The position numbers and the translations under genes were made by a program. A DNA stretch of 64,000 nucleotides from an uncultured Woeseiaceae bacterium. Its GTDB lineage: Bacteria > Pseudomonadota > Gammaproteobacteria > Steroidobacterales > Woeseiaceae. The notes under the pieces were generated by a model, which saw only the letters and a list, made by a program, of their open reading frames with translations, did not search any database and had not been told where the DNA came from. Below, in pieces: positions 10,039 through 20,455 of this stretch. Position 1 is the stretch's first letter. Each line of letters opens with the position of its first letter. The stretch spans positions 1 to 64,000 of the forward strand of contig CALZMQ010000015.1 in NCBI GenBank assembly GCA_945788625.1, read 5' to 3'.

Positions 10039-11184
10039 TTACTCGAACCAGAGGCTGACACTGTCTCGCGTGCGCTGCCACAATGACCCGGTCGGATTGT
10101 CGTCGAGCGCGCGCAGCGGCGTCGTCAGCAACTCTTCCTCGCCGAGGCGAATTCTAAGTTCGGCCACCGGCTGCCCCGCGGCGATCGGCGCCTCGACGAT
10201 TGCCGGAATATCCAGGGTCGATTCGAGCTGGTCGTAGGCGCCGCGCCGAACGGTTATGTACAGATCGTCGAGAACGCCGAGACGCGAGCTTTCGTTCGCC
10301 GACTTCCAGATGCGTGCGGTAGTCACTTCCTCGCCCGCTTTGAACAACAGGCGGGTTTCGAAGAAGCGGAAGCCGTAGTTGATCAGCGCCTGGGTGCCGT
10401 CGGAGCGCGCCTTGTCGCTGGAGGTGCCCAGCACGACCGAGACGATGCGCATGCCGTCGCGTTTTGCGGAGGCCACCAGGCAGTAACCCGCCTCCTCGGT
10501 ATGGCCGGTCTTCAGGCCGTCAACCGAGGCATCTCGCCACAACAGCCTGTTGCGGTTGTCCTGTTTGATGCCGTTGAAGGTGAATTCCTTCATTGCATGC
10601 CATTCGTAGTAATCCGGAAACTGCTGCACGAGCGCGCGCGCCAGTGTCGCCAGGTCACGGGCCGTCGTCGTATGACCCTCGGCCGGCAGACCGGTCGCAT
10701 TCATGAAGTGGCTCGCACGCATACCCAGTGTCGCGGCGTACTGATTCATCATTTCGGCGAATACGCTCTCATTGCCGGCGATGTGTTCGGCGAGAGCGAC
10801 GCTTGCGTCGTTGCCAGATTGCACGATCATGCCGAACAGCAGGTCCTGCACGGAAACCCGGGTGCCGACCTCGATGAACATCCGCGAACCTTCGGTACGC
10901 CAGGCCTTTTCACTGATCGTCACCTGGTCCTCGAGCTGAATCTGGCCCTGGCTCAGCGCCATGAAAACCACGTAGGTCGTCATGAGCTTGGTCAGGCTGG
11001 CCGGCGCGAGCGCTGCGTCGGGGTTCAGTGACGCGATTTCGTGACCGGTCTGGCTGTCGAGCACGAGGTAGCTCTTGGCACCGATGATCGGGGGCGCCGG
11101 CGTGGGCATGAGCTGGGCGGCGTAAGCGGTTGTTGCAAATAGCGAAATCGTACAAACGAGCGCGAGAATCAGACGATGGAACAT
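10039..11184 (-). CDS. dacA: D-alanyl-D-alanine carboxypeptidase (PBP5/6 family)
   Basis: 381 residues. Low-molecular-weight PBP that trims the terminal D-Ala from peptidoglycan pentapeptides on the periplasmic face. Signal peptide MFHRLILALVCTISLFATTAYA, then the three penicillin-binding motifs in order: SLTK (Ser63-Lys66), SGND, and KTGHTEEAGYC. The C-terminal PBP5-type beta domain and an amphipathic tail ending RDSVSLWFE, which probably anchors it to the inner membrane, complete the usual architecture. 2 bp before ybeD. Confidence 0.96.
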   Translation of the reverse strand: MFHRLILALVCTISLFATTAYAAQLMPTPAPPIIGAKSYLVLDSQTGHEIASLNPDAALAPASLTKLMTTYVVFMALSQGQIQLEDQVTISEKAWRTEGSRMFIEVGTRVSVQDLLFGMIVQSGNDASVALAEHIAGNESVFAEMMNQYAATLGMRASHFMNATGLPAEGHTTTARDLATLARALVQQFPDYYEWHAMKEFTFNGIKQDNRNRLLWRDASVDGLKTGHTEEAGYCLVASAKRDGMRIVSVVLGTSSDKARSDGTQALINYGFRFFETRLLFKAGEEVTTARIWKSANESSRLGVLDDLYITVRRGAYDQLESTLDIPAIVEAPIAAGQPVAELRIRLGEEELLTTPLRALDDNPTGSLWQRTRDSVSLWFE

Positions 11185-11248
11185 GGGGCCCCTGCGAAAG
11201 CTGGTGGACAGTGTGGGCGCGTATTGTACGCGTCTAAGTGCGGTGCAT

Positions 11249-12079
11249 CTATTCGACGATCAGGTAAGGATCCAGGATGCCGATGTTCTCGAGCTCCTCG
11301 ACGAGAATGTCGTATTGAATGATGCCTGCAACCGGGCCGATGCGAACGCGCAGGATTGCCGGATCGGCATCGGCGTCTGCCTGGATGAAGGCGTCATCGA
11401 TGCCCGCCGACGAAAGCACTGCCAGCCGGCGTTCGGCATTCGCCCGATCGCCGAAAGCGCCAACCTGAACGAACAGGCGGTCTGACGGCGGCCTCACCTG
11501 CGGTGATTCCGGCTGCGGCGGCGCCGGTGGCGTACGAACACTGCTCGGCGCGTCGCCTTGCGGAGCGTCGAAGCTGATCGATGTGATTTCGACGATGCCC
11601 GTGCCGTCGCGCACGATATCGAGTTTCAATGCGGCAGCGTAGGAGAGATCGATGATGCGGTTGTGTATGAATGGGCCGCGGTCATTTACGCGCACGACGA
11701 CCGTCTTGTTGTTGCGCAGGTTGCGTACACGTACATAGGTCGGCAACGGCAGCGTCTTGTGGGCGGCAGTCATCTGGTACATGTCGTAGGTTTCGCGGTT
11801 CGATGTCAGGTTGCCGTGAAACTTCTTGCCGTACCACGATGCGACGCCACGCTCCCGGTAGCCCGCACTGTTGTTCATGACTTTGTATTTCTTGCCGAAG
11901 ACTTCGTACTCCGGACCGTTGCCGTATTTGCTGCGGCGTTCAGGTCGCGGAATGGCGTCGCCGGGCAGGTCGGGAATACGCGTGCTGCCCGACGGCGGCC
12001 CGTCGCCCCGGACGTTACCGCGGTCGCAGCTTGCGAACAGCGCGGCGAGCAGCGCCAGCAGCGCTAGCCTAGCCCACAT
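11249..12079 (-). CDS. rlpA: Septal ring lytic transglycosylase RlpA
   Basis: 276 residues. Lipoprotein with lytic transglycosylase activity on denuded glycan strands, acting at division sites. Lipobox LFASC near residue 18, a double-psi beta-barrel (YRERGVASWYGKKFHG ... TAAHKTLPLPTYVRV ... VVVRVNDRGPF, about 75-150) and a C-terminal SPOR domain (LFVQVGAFGDRANAERRL, about 200-275). The Pro-rich linker PPAPPQPESPQVRPP separates the domains. Start overlaps the mltB stop by 11 bp; part of the rodA-mltB-rlpA-dacA cell-wall block. Confidence 0.95.
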   Translation of the reverse strand: MWARLALLALLAALFASCDRGNVRGDGPPSGSTRIPDLPGDAIPRPERRSKYGNGPEYEVFGKKYKVMNNSAGYRERGVASWYGKKFHGNLTSNRETYDMYQMTAAHKTLPLPTYVRVRNLRNNKTVVVRVNDRGPFIHNRIIDLSYAAALKLDIVRDGTGIVEITSISFDAPQGDAPSSVRTPPAPPQPESPQVRPPSDRLFVQVGAFGDRANAERRLAVLSSAGIDDAFIQADADADPAILRVRIGPVAGIIQYDILVEELENIGILDPYLIVE

Positions 12080-13088
12080 CGGCAGCTACCCGTGGTGCGA
12101 TTTCCTGGCCGAGCTGGTACGCGGCAAGTGCATACATGACGCTACGGTTGTATTTCGTGATAACGAAGAAGTTGTGGAATCCGACCCAGTGTTCCGCGCC
12201 GTCAGGGCCCTCGTAAGTGAGTAGCTCTCCCTTGCTGTCGGCACACAGGTCGGTGGCGAAGACGACGCCCTTGCGGCTTAAAGACTCGATCGTATCGCTG
12301 GCGGTGAGCGTGTTCTTCGGTTTGGGCACGGGACCGCTCCAGTTGCCGCTCAAAGTGGCCTGCGCCGTCACCTCTTCGCCCGGCCTCCAGCCGTGCGCCA
12401 GGAAGTAGTTGGCGACACTCCCTGCGACGTCTGCCCAGTTGTTCCAGATATCCCTTTTGCCATCGCCAGTCGCATCCACGGCGTAAGCGCGAAAGCTCGA
12501 TGGCATGAACTGCGGTCGGCCCATGGCGCCCGCATACGAGCCGACCGGCGTGGTTGCATCGATACCCTCTTCGCGTACGAGTAGCAGGAACTGTACAAGC
12601 TCGTTGCGAAAGAACTTGGCGCGCTTCGGGTAGTCGAACGCCAGCGTCGCCAACGCGTCGAGCACACGGTCGTTGCCCGTAATCCTGCCGTAATACGTTT
12701 CCACGCCGATGATGCCGACGATCATCTCGATCGATACGCCGGTCTCCTTGCTAATGCGCTCGAGCATCTCGCGATTGTCGCGCCAGAACGTGGCACCGGC
12801 ATTGATGCGTTCCCTGGTTATGAAGATCTTGCGGTATTCGGCCCAGCTCAATGTGCGCTCGGCAGGTGTAGAGATCTTCTTGATGATCGATGCCTTGATC
12901 TCCGCTTTGCCCAGGACGCTGCGCAAGCCGGCGTGATCGAAGTCGTGTTTGCTGACCATCTCGTCGATGAAGGCTGCGACCATCGGACTGTCGACGTCGA
13001 CGTAGACCGGTTCGAGATCTTCGACAGCTCGGGCGCAGGAAACGGAAACCAGGAATACAGCAGCAACTGCGAATAATCGGTTTTTCAT
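12069..13088 (-). CDS. mltB: Membrane-bound lytic murein transglycosylase B
   Basis: 339 residues. Cleaves MurNAc-GlcNAc bonds to form 1,6-anhydroMurNAc. Signal peptide MKNRLFAVAAVFLVSVSCARA, possibly a lipobox (VSVSC) around residue 18. Seen: IVGIIGVETYYGRITG with the catalytic Glu, YAGAMGRPQFMPSSFRAYAVDATGDGKRDIW and the C-terminal ITKYNRSVMYALAAYQLG. The ATG at 13088 shares its A with the TAA stop of rodA (TAATG), supporting this start; the longer open frame upstream is only antisense-like sequence over rodA. Confidence 0.95.
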   Translation of the reverse strand: MKNRLFAVAAVFLVSVSCARAVEDLEPVYVDVDSPMVAAFIDEMVSKHDFDHAGLRSVLGKAEIKASIIKKISTPAERTLSWAEYRKIFITRERINAGATFWRDNREMLERISKETGVSIEMIVGIIGVETYYGRITGNDRVLDALATLAFDYPKRAKFFRNELVQFLLLVREEGIDATTPVGSYAGAMGRPQFMPSSFRAYAVDATGDGKRDIWNNWADVAGSVANYFLAHGWRPGEEVTAQATLSGNWSGPVPKPKNTLTASDTIESLSRKGVVFATDLCADSKGELLTYEGPDGAEHWVGFHNFFVITKYNRSVMYALAAYQLGQEIAPRVAADVG

Positions 13089-14227
13089 TAGTGCGGCAAA
13101 AGTTTCCGGTGGGAGTGAATCGACATGAGAATACCGAATCCGGCCATCAGCGTCACCATAGACGTTCCTCCGAAGCTGACCAGCGGCAGTGGCACGCCGA
13201 CGACGGGTATGAGCCCCGTCACCATTGCCGTGTTGACAAAGACGTAGACCAGGAAGGTCAGGCTTATTGAACCGGCGAGCAATCGTGAATAGGTATCGTG
13301 AGCCTGCACGGCGATATAGAGGCCGCGGCCGATAACGAACATGTACAGCGCGAGTATGGTCAGCACGCCGAACAGGCCGAACTCCTCGCCGAGCACGGCA
13401 AAGATGAAGTCCGTGTCGCGTTCCGGCAGGAATTCCAGGTGTGCCTGGGAGCCGTTGGTCCATCCTTTGCCGAACAGCCCGCCCGAACCGATAGCGATCT
13501 TGGACTGGATGATGTTGTATCCCGCGCCCAGCGGGTCGCTGTCGGGATCCAGAAGCGTCAGTACACGTTGCTTCTGGTAGTCCTTCATGAAGTTCCAGAG
13601 CAGCAGCGCGCCGGGGACCGCGAGCAGACCCATGCCGACCATCACTCGAAACGACATGCCTGCGAGCACCACAACGATAATGCCGGACGCCGCAATGAGC
13701 AGGGCGGTGCCGAGGTCCGGTTGCTGGGCGATGAGTACGGTAGGAACGACAATCATGACCGCGATAATCAGCAGGTGCCCGAGCCTCGGTGGAATGTGGC
13801 GGTCGTGCAGAAACCAGGCCGCCATCATCGGCACGGCGAGTTTCATGACTTCGGAGGGCTGGAAGCGTATGCCGAGATCGAGCCAGCGGCGGGCGCCATG
13901 ACCAACCTCGCCCCACGTCAGAACCAGCACGAGCAGCAGCAGGCCGGCAAGGTATCCCCAGGGCGTCCAGCGGCGCAGGAAATCCGGTGACATCTGCGCG
14001 ACGATGAGCATCGCGGCAAAGGCGACGCTGAGCCGCACCACCTGGTTCATCAACAAGCGATTGCTTTCCCCGACCGCACTGTAAAGGATAAACAGCCCGA
14101 AGCCGCTGACCAGCAGCAGGCCGCCGAGCAAGGGGCCGTCGATGTGCATACGACGCATCAGGCGCGCGAAATCCGACAGCGGCGCCGCCTTCGGTGTGAG
14201 CAGGCGTTGTGTATCAGTCAGAGGCAT
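13088..14227 (-). CDS. rodA: Rod-shape peptidoglycan glycosyltransferase RodA
   Basis: 379 residues, polytopic SEDS-family glycosyltransferase that polymerises lipid II in the elongasome with PBP2. About ten hydrophobic segments, beginning with DGPLLGGLLLVSGFGLFILYS. Seen: WLDLGIRFQPSEVMKLAVP, the large periplasmic loop with FLPERDTDFIFAVLGEEFG and the C-terminal PLVSFGGTSMVTLMAGFGIL, all SEDS hallmarks. The ATG at 14227 gives the usual N-terminus and overlaps mrdA by 14 bp; an in-frame extension to 14284 would lie within mrdA. Confidence 0.95.
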   Translation of the reverse strand: MPLTDTQRLLTPKAAPLSDFARLMRRMHIDGPLLGGLLLVSGFGLFILYSAVGESNRLLMNQVVRLSVAFAAMLIVAQMSPDFLRRWTPWGYLAGLLLLVLVLTWGEVGHGARRWLDLGIRFQPSEVMKLAVPMMAAWFLHDRHIPPRLGHLLIIAVMIVVPTVLIAQQPDLGTALLIAASGIIVVVLAGMSFRVMVGMGLLAVPGALLLWNFMKDYQKQRVLTLLDPDSDPLGAGYNIIQSKIAIGSGGLFGKGWTNGSQAHLEFLPERDTDFIFAVLGEEFGLFGVLTILALYMFVIGRGLYIAVQAHDTYSRLLAGSISLTFLVYVFVNTAMVTGLIPVVGVPLPLVSFGGTSMVTLMAGFGILMSIHSHRKLLPH

Positions 14228-16112
14228 CGTCACCGTACCCCAGGTATTCGTCCATGATTGCCCGTGCAATCGGCGCCGCGACACCGCTGCCGCTGCTGCC
14301 GTTCTCCACGATCACGGCCACCGCGATTCGCGGCCGCTCGAGGGGAGCGAAAGCAATAAACAAAGCGTGATCCCGCAGTCGCTCCTCGAGTTGCTCTTCG
14401 TCGTACTCGGCGTCCTGTGCGATGGACACGACCTGCGCGGTGCCGCTCTTGCCGGCCATCTCGTATGGCGCGCCGCTGCCCACCGCTCGCGCTGTGCCGC
14501 GCGGTCCCTGCATGACGTCGTGCATGGCGTTGATTACGTTATCCCAGTAGAAATCATTGCTGATATCGACGTCGGGGAGGCGTTCCGGCTGAGTCATTCT
14601 GCGCTCGCCGCTGAGCGCATCTTCTACCGCCGCAACCATGTGAGGCCGGAAGCGCTTGCCCCTGGTCGCCATCGCGCCGACGGCCGCCGCGAGTTGTAAG
14701 GGCGTAGCAAGCATATAGCCCTGGCCGATCGAGGCGATGACCGTCTCGCCGTGGTACCAGCGCTGGTCGTCGCGCTCCCTGAATGACGCGCGCTTCCACT
14801 CGCGCGAAGGTACCAGGCCCGTATGCTCGCCGCTGACGTCCACGCCTGTTTTGCGGCCCAGGCCGAAGCGGTCCAGGTAGTCGTGCATGGCGTCGATGCC
14901 GAGGTCGCCGCTGATCTGGTAGAAATACACGTCGCACGATTGCGCAATTGCGTCGTGGAGGTCCACGGGGCCATGGCCTTCCGGTTTCCAGTCACGATAG
15001 CGATGCGTCGTGTTCGGCAGCATGAAGTAGCCCATACACAGAGATTTTCGGGTCAGGTTTGTCGCGCCGGTTTCCAGCGCCGCGAGCGCCAGCATCGGTT
15101 TGATCGTCGATCCGGGCGGGTAACTCCCGCGTACCGCGCGATTAAATAGCGGCCGGTCGGGATTATCCTGCAGTGCGCTGAATTGACCGGTCGACATGCC
15201 CACGGCGAACAGGTTGGGATCGAACGACGGAGCGCTGATCAGCGCAAGAATCTCGCCACTCCAGGGGTCGAGGGCCACGACCGCCCCGCGCCGCCCCTCC
15301 ATCGACCGGGTCGCGAGCCGCTGCAGGTCGAGGTCGATACTCAGGTATACATTGGATCCGGGGCCAGCCGTCTGGTCGGTCGGCAGCGATTCGAGCAGAT
15401 TGCTCGAATCGCCCGGGACCTGGCGGCCTCGTGCGTTGGTGACGAGGTGGCGGTAACCGGCCTGGCCGTGCAGGTCGGACTCGTAGCTGCTTTCGACGCC
15501 GGTCTTGCCGGTGTGCGAGGTTCCGGCGTAGCGTGCGGCATCGAGCCTTTGCAGATCGCCGGGGCTCAGAGCGCCGACGTAGCCGACGGCGTGCGCGACC
15601 GCTTCACCGTCGGGGTAGTGGCGAACGAGCCGCGGCTGGAAGTCCACGCCGGGAAAACGCGGCCGCTGGACGGCGAAGTTGGCGATTTCCTCGTCGGTGA
15701 GGCGGGTTTTCAGGGTGACGGGTTTGAAGCGCAGCCCGGTTCGGCTGAGTTCCTTGAATCTCGGAATATCGCCGCGCTCGATCAAGTCCAGTGCCGCCAG
15801 GCGGCCCAGGGTGTCCTCGATATCGTCAACCTGCTCGGGGATGAGTTCGAGTTGATAGGCAGGCAGGTTCTCAGCGATTACCTGCCCCTTGCGGTCGAAC
15901 ATGAGGCCGCGGATCGGCGGCACAGCTTCAATCCGCACCCGGTTACCCTGGGATTTTTCCGCGAACAACTCGTGATCAACGACCTGCAGCTGCACCAGTC
16001 GCGCGACGACGCCGCCGAGCAGCACTATCGAAATCGCTGACGACAGTATTACCCGGCCGATAAACAGGCGGCGCTCGGAGTGATGGTCCTTGATGGGCGA
16101 GAGCAGACCCAT
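14214..16112 (-). CDS. mrdA: Penicillin-binding protein 2 (elongasome transpeptidase)
   Basis: 632 residues. Class B PBP crosslinking peptidoglycan during elongation, partner of RodA. One N-terminal membrane segment (LFIGRVILSSAISIVLLGGVVA), a pedestal domain and the transpeptidase domain with STIK (in YPPGSTIKPM), SCD in AQSCDVYFYQ replacing the SxN motif, as is usual in PBP2, and KSGT in MAGKSGTAQVV. One base after mreD, in the standard mre-mrd order. Confidence 0.96.
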   Translation of the reverse strand: MGLLSPIKDHHSERRLFIGRVILSSAISIVLLGGVVARLVQLQVVDHELFAEKSQGNRVRIEAVPPIRGLMFDRKGQVIAENLPAYQLELIPEQVDDIEDTLGRLAALDLIERGDIPRFKELSRTGLRFKPVTLKTRLTDEEIANFAVQRPRFPGVDFQPRLVRHYPDGEAVAHAVGYVGALSPGDLQRLDAARYAGTSHTGKTGVESSYESDLHGQAGYRHLVTNARGRQVPGDSSNLLESLPTDQTAGPGSNVYLSIDLDLQRLATRSMEGRRGAVVALDPWSGEILALISAPSFDPNLFAVGMSTGQFSALQDNPDRPLFNRAVRGSYPPGSTIKPMLALAALETGATNLTRKSLCMGYFMLPNTTHRYRDWKPEGHGPVDLHDAIAQSCDVYFYQISGDLGIDAMHDYLDRFGLGRKTGVDVSGEHTGLVPSREWKRASFRERDDQRWYHGETVIASIGQGYMLATPLQLAAAVGAMATRGKRFRPHMVAAVEDALSGERRMTQPERLPDVDISNDFYWDNVINAMHDVMQGPRGTARAVGSGAPYEMAGKSGTAQVVSIAQDAEYDEEQLEERLRDHALFIAFAPLERPRIAVAVIVENGSSGSGVAAPIARAIMDEYLGYGDDASD

Positions 16113-16113
16113 T

Positions 16114-16605
16114 TCAGCCTCCCGCAGGGGCCCGGTACCGAACGCCCGACAGGAACATGTACAGGAACGGCCAGATCAGCGTGCCTGTGATTACGGGTCC
16201 CCAGTACGTCGCCGCCGGCGCATTGACGCCGGCAACGCCGTTGATCCAGAACAACAGGAACTGGTACAGGGCGAGCAAAGCGAACACGGTGGCCGAAAGC
16301 TGCAGCAACGGGAACACGCGCATCAGCAGGTGGAAGCGCACCGTTATGAAAACGATGACGCACAGAGCCAGCGCATGCTGTCCGAGCAGGGTGCCGTGGG
16401 ACACGTCAAGGACGACGCCGATGATCCAGGCCGTTCCCACGCTCCACGTGCGCGGCAGCTGCATGGCCCAGAAGATCGCCACGAGCGCGAGCCAGTCAGG
16501 GCGGAACGCTTCTGCCGACTCCGGCAGTGGCATGATGGTCAGCATCAGGCCGACAAGCAGCGTAACGATTACCGGAAGGCGGCGTGAGGCTCTTTCCCTA
16601 CTCAT
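16114..16605 (-). CDS. mreD: Rod-shape-determining protein MreD
   Basis: 163 residues, small polytopic inner-membrane protein of the elongasome. Five or so hydrophobic segments are visible, starting LPVIVTLLVGLMLTIMPL; the family DWLALVAIFWAMQLPRTWSVG stretch and the GTLLGQHALAL loop are recognisable. Its start lies inside the last codons of mreC (8-bp overlap) and its stop is one base before mrdA, so the series is probably translated in a coupled fashion. Confidence 0.93.
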   Translation of the reverse strand: MSRERASRRLPVIVTLLVGLMLTIMPLPESAEAFRPDWLALVAIFWAMQLPRTWSVGTAWIIGVVLDVSHGTLLGQHALALCVIVFITVRFHLLMRVFPLLQLSATVFALLALYQFLLFWINGVAGVNAPAATYWGPVITGTLIWPFLYMFLSGVRYRAPAGG

Positions 16606-17464
16606 CGGTGGCCTCGTCCGTGACCGGCGGGGCCGACCAGATCAGCATGACCTCCCGAACCTGGTCCAGTGCGGAAGAAGGCGTTGCGGTGACGTCGGCG
16701 AACGGCTCCTGCGGAATGAGAGTTACCGACTCCACGACGGCAACCGGGTAACCCTCCGGGAAGGCGCCACCGAGACCGGACGTCACGAGCAGGTCGCCGA
16801 CCTCGATGTCGGCGTTGTTCGGAAGGAAGGGCAGGTCGAGCCGGTCGATTTCACCGGTACCCACTGCGATAGTGCGCAGGCCGTTTCGATTCACTTCCAC
16901 CGGCAGCGCGTGATCGGTATCGCTGATCAGCACTGCCTGCGCCGTCCAGAGGCCGGTCTTGATGACCTGGCCAACCACGCCGTCTGCGTCGACGATGGCC
17001 TGACCGTCGTAGACGCCGTCCCGGCTGCCGATGTTTATGACCAGGTTGTGCTCATACGGGTTGGCGTCCACCGACATAATTTCCGCAACGCGCACTTCGT
17101 CGCGTACTTTTCCGCGTGCGTCCAGCAGCGATCGCAGCCTGGCATTTTCGGCTTCCAGTGCCGTCAGCCTTTGCAACCGGAGATTCATGTTGAGCCTCTC
17201 CGTCTGCAGACGACTGACTTCCCGTTGCAGATCGCTGCGTGAGGTCGTCGCTTCCCCCAGCCAGTTCCAGAACCGGAACGGGGCGTCGACGACGAGACGT
17301 ACGGGATACACGGCAACGTCGATGGTCTTGCGCACCGCGTTGAGATGATTCTCGCGATGGTCGAGGTACATCAGCAGGATACTGAGGAAGACGAGAGCAA
17401 GGACCCGGATGCCCAACGCCGGGATGCGGGCTGGGTTGCTGCTATTTCCCCGGGAAGCGACCAT
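16598..17464 (-). CDS. mreC: Rod-shape-determining protein MreC
   Basis: 288 residues from the ATG at 17464. Bitopic elongasome scaffold that activates PBP2/RodA. N-terminal membrane segment GIRVLALVFLSILLMYLDH, a coiled coil rich in Leu/Glu/Arg (about 70-110, REVSRLQTERLNMNLRLQRL) and the MreC beta-barrel domain with IGSRDGVYDGQAIVDADGVVGQV and LPNNADIEVGDLLVTSGLGG. The upstream extension to 17578 was rejected: it shows no MreC similarity and overlaps the mreB 3' end. Confidence 0.94.
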   Translation of the reverse strand: MVASRGNSSNPARIPALGIRVLALVFLSILLMYLDHRENHLNAVRKTIDVAVYPVRLVVDAPFRFWNWLGEATTSRSDLQREVSRLQTERLNMNLRLQRLTALEAENARLRSLLDARGKVRDEVRVAEIMSVDANPYEHNLVINIGSRDGVYDGQAIVDADGVVGQVIKTGLWTAQAVLISDTDHALPVEVNRNGLRTIAVGTGEIDRLDLPFLPNNADIEVGDLLVTSGLGGAFPEGYPVAVVESVTLIPQEPFADVTATPSSALDQVREVMLIWSAPPVTDEATDE

Positions 17465-17504
17465 CGCGTATGTGGAGCCTGTCGTCAGTCGACTTGGCCG
17501 TGAA

Positions 17505-18623
<1,119 letters not shown>

Positions 18624-18695
18624 TTATTGCGTCCCCGCTGAAAAGCGGTGTTTTTGACCACCTACAGATGCAAACACCAACGTCGGAAATGTCCC

Positions 18696-18983
18696 GTGTC
18701 TCTTAGCAAAGAACAGGTCCAGCACATCGCGATGCTCGCCCGGCTGGAACTCACCGATGACGAGTACGCCGAGAGCGTGGCGAAGCTGTCCAGAATCGTC
18801 GATTTCGTCGACCAACTGTCGCAGGCGGACACCGACGGGGTCATTCCCATGGCTCACCCGCTCGATGCAGCCCAGCGATTGCGGCCGGACGTCGTCACCG
18901 AGCGAATCGAGCGTGATCGCTACCAGGAAAACGCGGCAGCTGTGGCGGGCGGCCTGTACCTCGTACCCAAAGTCATAGAATGA
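18696..18983 (+). CDS. gatC: Asp/Glu-tRNA amidotransferase subunit C
   Basis: 95 residues from a GTG start. GatC stabilises GatA-GatB in the complex that amidates misacylated Glu-tRNA(Gln) or Asp-tRNA(Asn). Sequence [40 protein letters not shown] is canonical, as is the end [23 protein letters not shown] at 18696 gives the normal N-terminus; no in-frame ATG lies near it (the ATG at 18689 is in another frame). Overlaps the gatA start by 4 bp. Confidence 0.95.
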   Translation: MSLSKEQVQHIAMLARLELTDDEYAESVAKLSRIVDFVDQLSQADTDGVIPMAHPLDAAQRLRPDVVTERIERDRYQENAAAVAGGLYLVPKVIE

Positions 18984-20455
18984 GTGATAACCACCAGGAA
19001 TTGCATGCGAGGTCGCTGACCGAGCTTGCCGCGGGACTTGATGGTGGTGAATTCACCTCCGTCGAACTGACGCAATCGCTGCTCGAGCGTATCGCCAGGC
19101 TCGACGGTCAGCTGAATGCGTTTATCACGGTCACGGCGGACGAGGCGCTTGCTGCCGCCGAACGAGCCGACGAAGCCCGCGCGGCCGGCACCGGCGGCGT
19201 GCTCAATGGCCTGCCGATCGTTCACAAAGACATCTTCTGCACGAGCGGCGTGAAAACGACCTGCGGCTCGAGGATGCTGGACAATTTCGTCTCGCCTTAC
19301 GATGCCACCGTCGTCGAGAAGCTGGACGCCGCAGGCGCGATCTTTCTCGGCAAGTCGAACATGGATGAGTTCGCCATGGGCTCGTCGAATGAAACGAGCT
19401 ATTTCGGCCCGGTCAATAACCCCTGGAATGCCGAATGTTCGCCCGGCGGCTCGTCCGGCGGATCTGCGGCGGCGGTCGCCGCACGTCTTGCTCCGGCAGC
19501 GACGGGCACCGACACAGGCGGCTCCATTCGCCAGCCGGCGGCATTGACGGGCACAGTCGGCATCAAGCCGACTTATGGCCGCGTATCGCGCTACGGCATG
19601 ATCGCGTTTGCCTCGAGCCTCGACCAGGCGGGCGTCATCACCCGTACGGCCGAAGATGCGGCGCGCATGCTCGGCGTGATGGCCGGATTCGACGCGCGCG
19701 ATTCGACGTCGATCGACCACCCGGTTCCGGACTACGTTGCGGGGCTGTCGAAGTCCGTCAAGGGCCTCCGGGTCGGCGTCGTCCGCCAGCATTTCGACGA
19801 GGGGCTCGACGAGCAATGCGGCGTTCGCGTGCACGAGGCAATTGCCGTGCTGGAGTCGCTCGGTGCAACGACGGTGGAAGTCGACCTGCCGAACCTCGAT
19901 CTGTCCGTGCCGACGTACTACGTTGTCGCGCCGGCCGAATGCTCGTCAAACCTGTCACGATTCGATGGCGTGCGATTCGGCCATCGTGCCGAGAATGCAG
20001 AAGACCTTATGGACCTGTATTGCCGTAGTCGCGGCGAAGGTTTCGGCGACGAGGTCAAACGGCGCATCATGACAGGCACCTACGTGCTATCCGCGGGCTA
20101 CTACGACGCCTATTACCTCAAGGCGCAACAGGTACGGCACCTGATTGCCGACGATTTCAAAAAGGCTTTCTCGGACGTCGACGTCATTGCGGGGCCGACC
20201 TCACCAACCCCGGCGTTCAGGCTCGGCGACAAGATCGACGATCCGATAACCATGTACCTGAACGACATTTACACCATCGGTGCCAACCTGGCCGGGCTGC
20301 CCGGCATGTCCGTGCCTTGCGGCTTCGTAGACGACCTGCCCGTCGGACTGCATCTCGTCGCCGCGCATTTCGACGAAGAGACCCTGCTGCAGTGCACGCA
20401 CCAGTATCAGCAGCACACCGACTGGCATCTTGCGTGCCCGGAAGCATTCAAATGA
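18980..20455 (+). CDS. gatA: Asp/Glu-tRNA amidotransferase subunit A
   Basis: 491 residues. Amidase that hydrolyses glutamine and channels ammonia to GatB. Amidase-signature catalytic triad region is intact: the Lys in [10 protein letters not shown] and the Ser-rich [17 protein letters not shown] with [16 protein letters not shown]-terminal [11 protein letters not shown] and PVGLHLVA are typical. Stop overlaps the gatB start. The presence of GatCAB shows indirect synthesis of Gln- and/or Asn-tRNA; which one cannot be decided here. Confidence 0.97.
   Translation: MSDNHQELHARSLTELAAGLDGGEFTSVELTQSLLERIARLDGQLNAFITVTADEALAAAERADEARAAGTGGVLNGLPIVHKDIFCTSGVKTTCGSRMLDNFVSPYDATVVEKLDAAGAIFLGKSNMDEFAMGSSNETSYFGPVNNPWNAECSPGGSSGGSAAAVAARLAPAATGTDTGGSIRQPAALTGTVGIKPTYGRVSRYGMIAFASSLDQAGVITRTAEDAARMLGVMAGFDARDSTSIDHPVPDYVAGLSKSVKGLRVGVVRQHFDEGLDEQCGVRVHEAIAVLESLGATTVEVDLPNLDLSVPTYYVVAPAECSSNLSRFDGVRFGHRAENAEDLMDLYCRSRGEGFGDEVKRRIMTGTYVLSAGYYDAYYLKAQQVRHLIADDFKKAFSDVDVIAGPTSPTPAFRLGDKIDDPITMYLNDIYTIGANLAGLPGMSVPCGFVDDLPVGLHLVAAHFDEETLLQCTHQYQQHTDWHLACPEAFK

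Noticed and set aside
13089..13916. N-terminal extension of the mltB frame, giving 615 residues
   Set aside because: Arg-rich antisense-type sequence within rodA; the signal peptide begins at the ATG at 13088.
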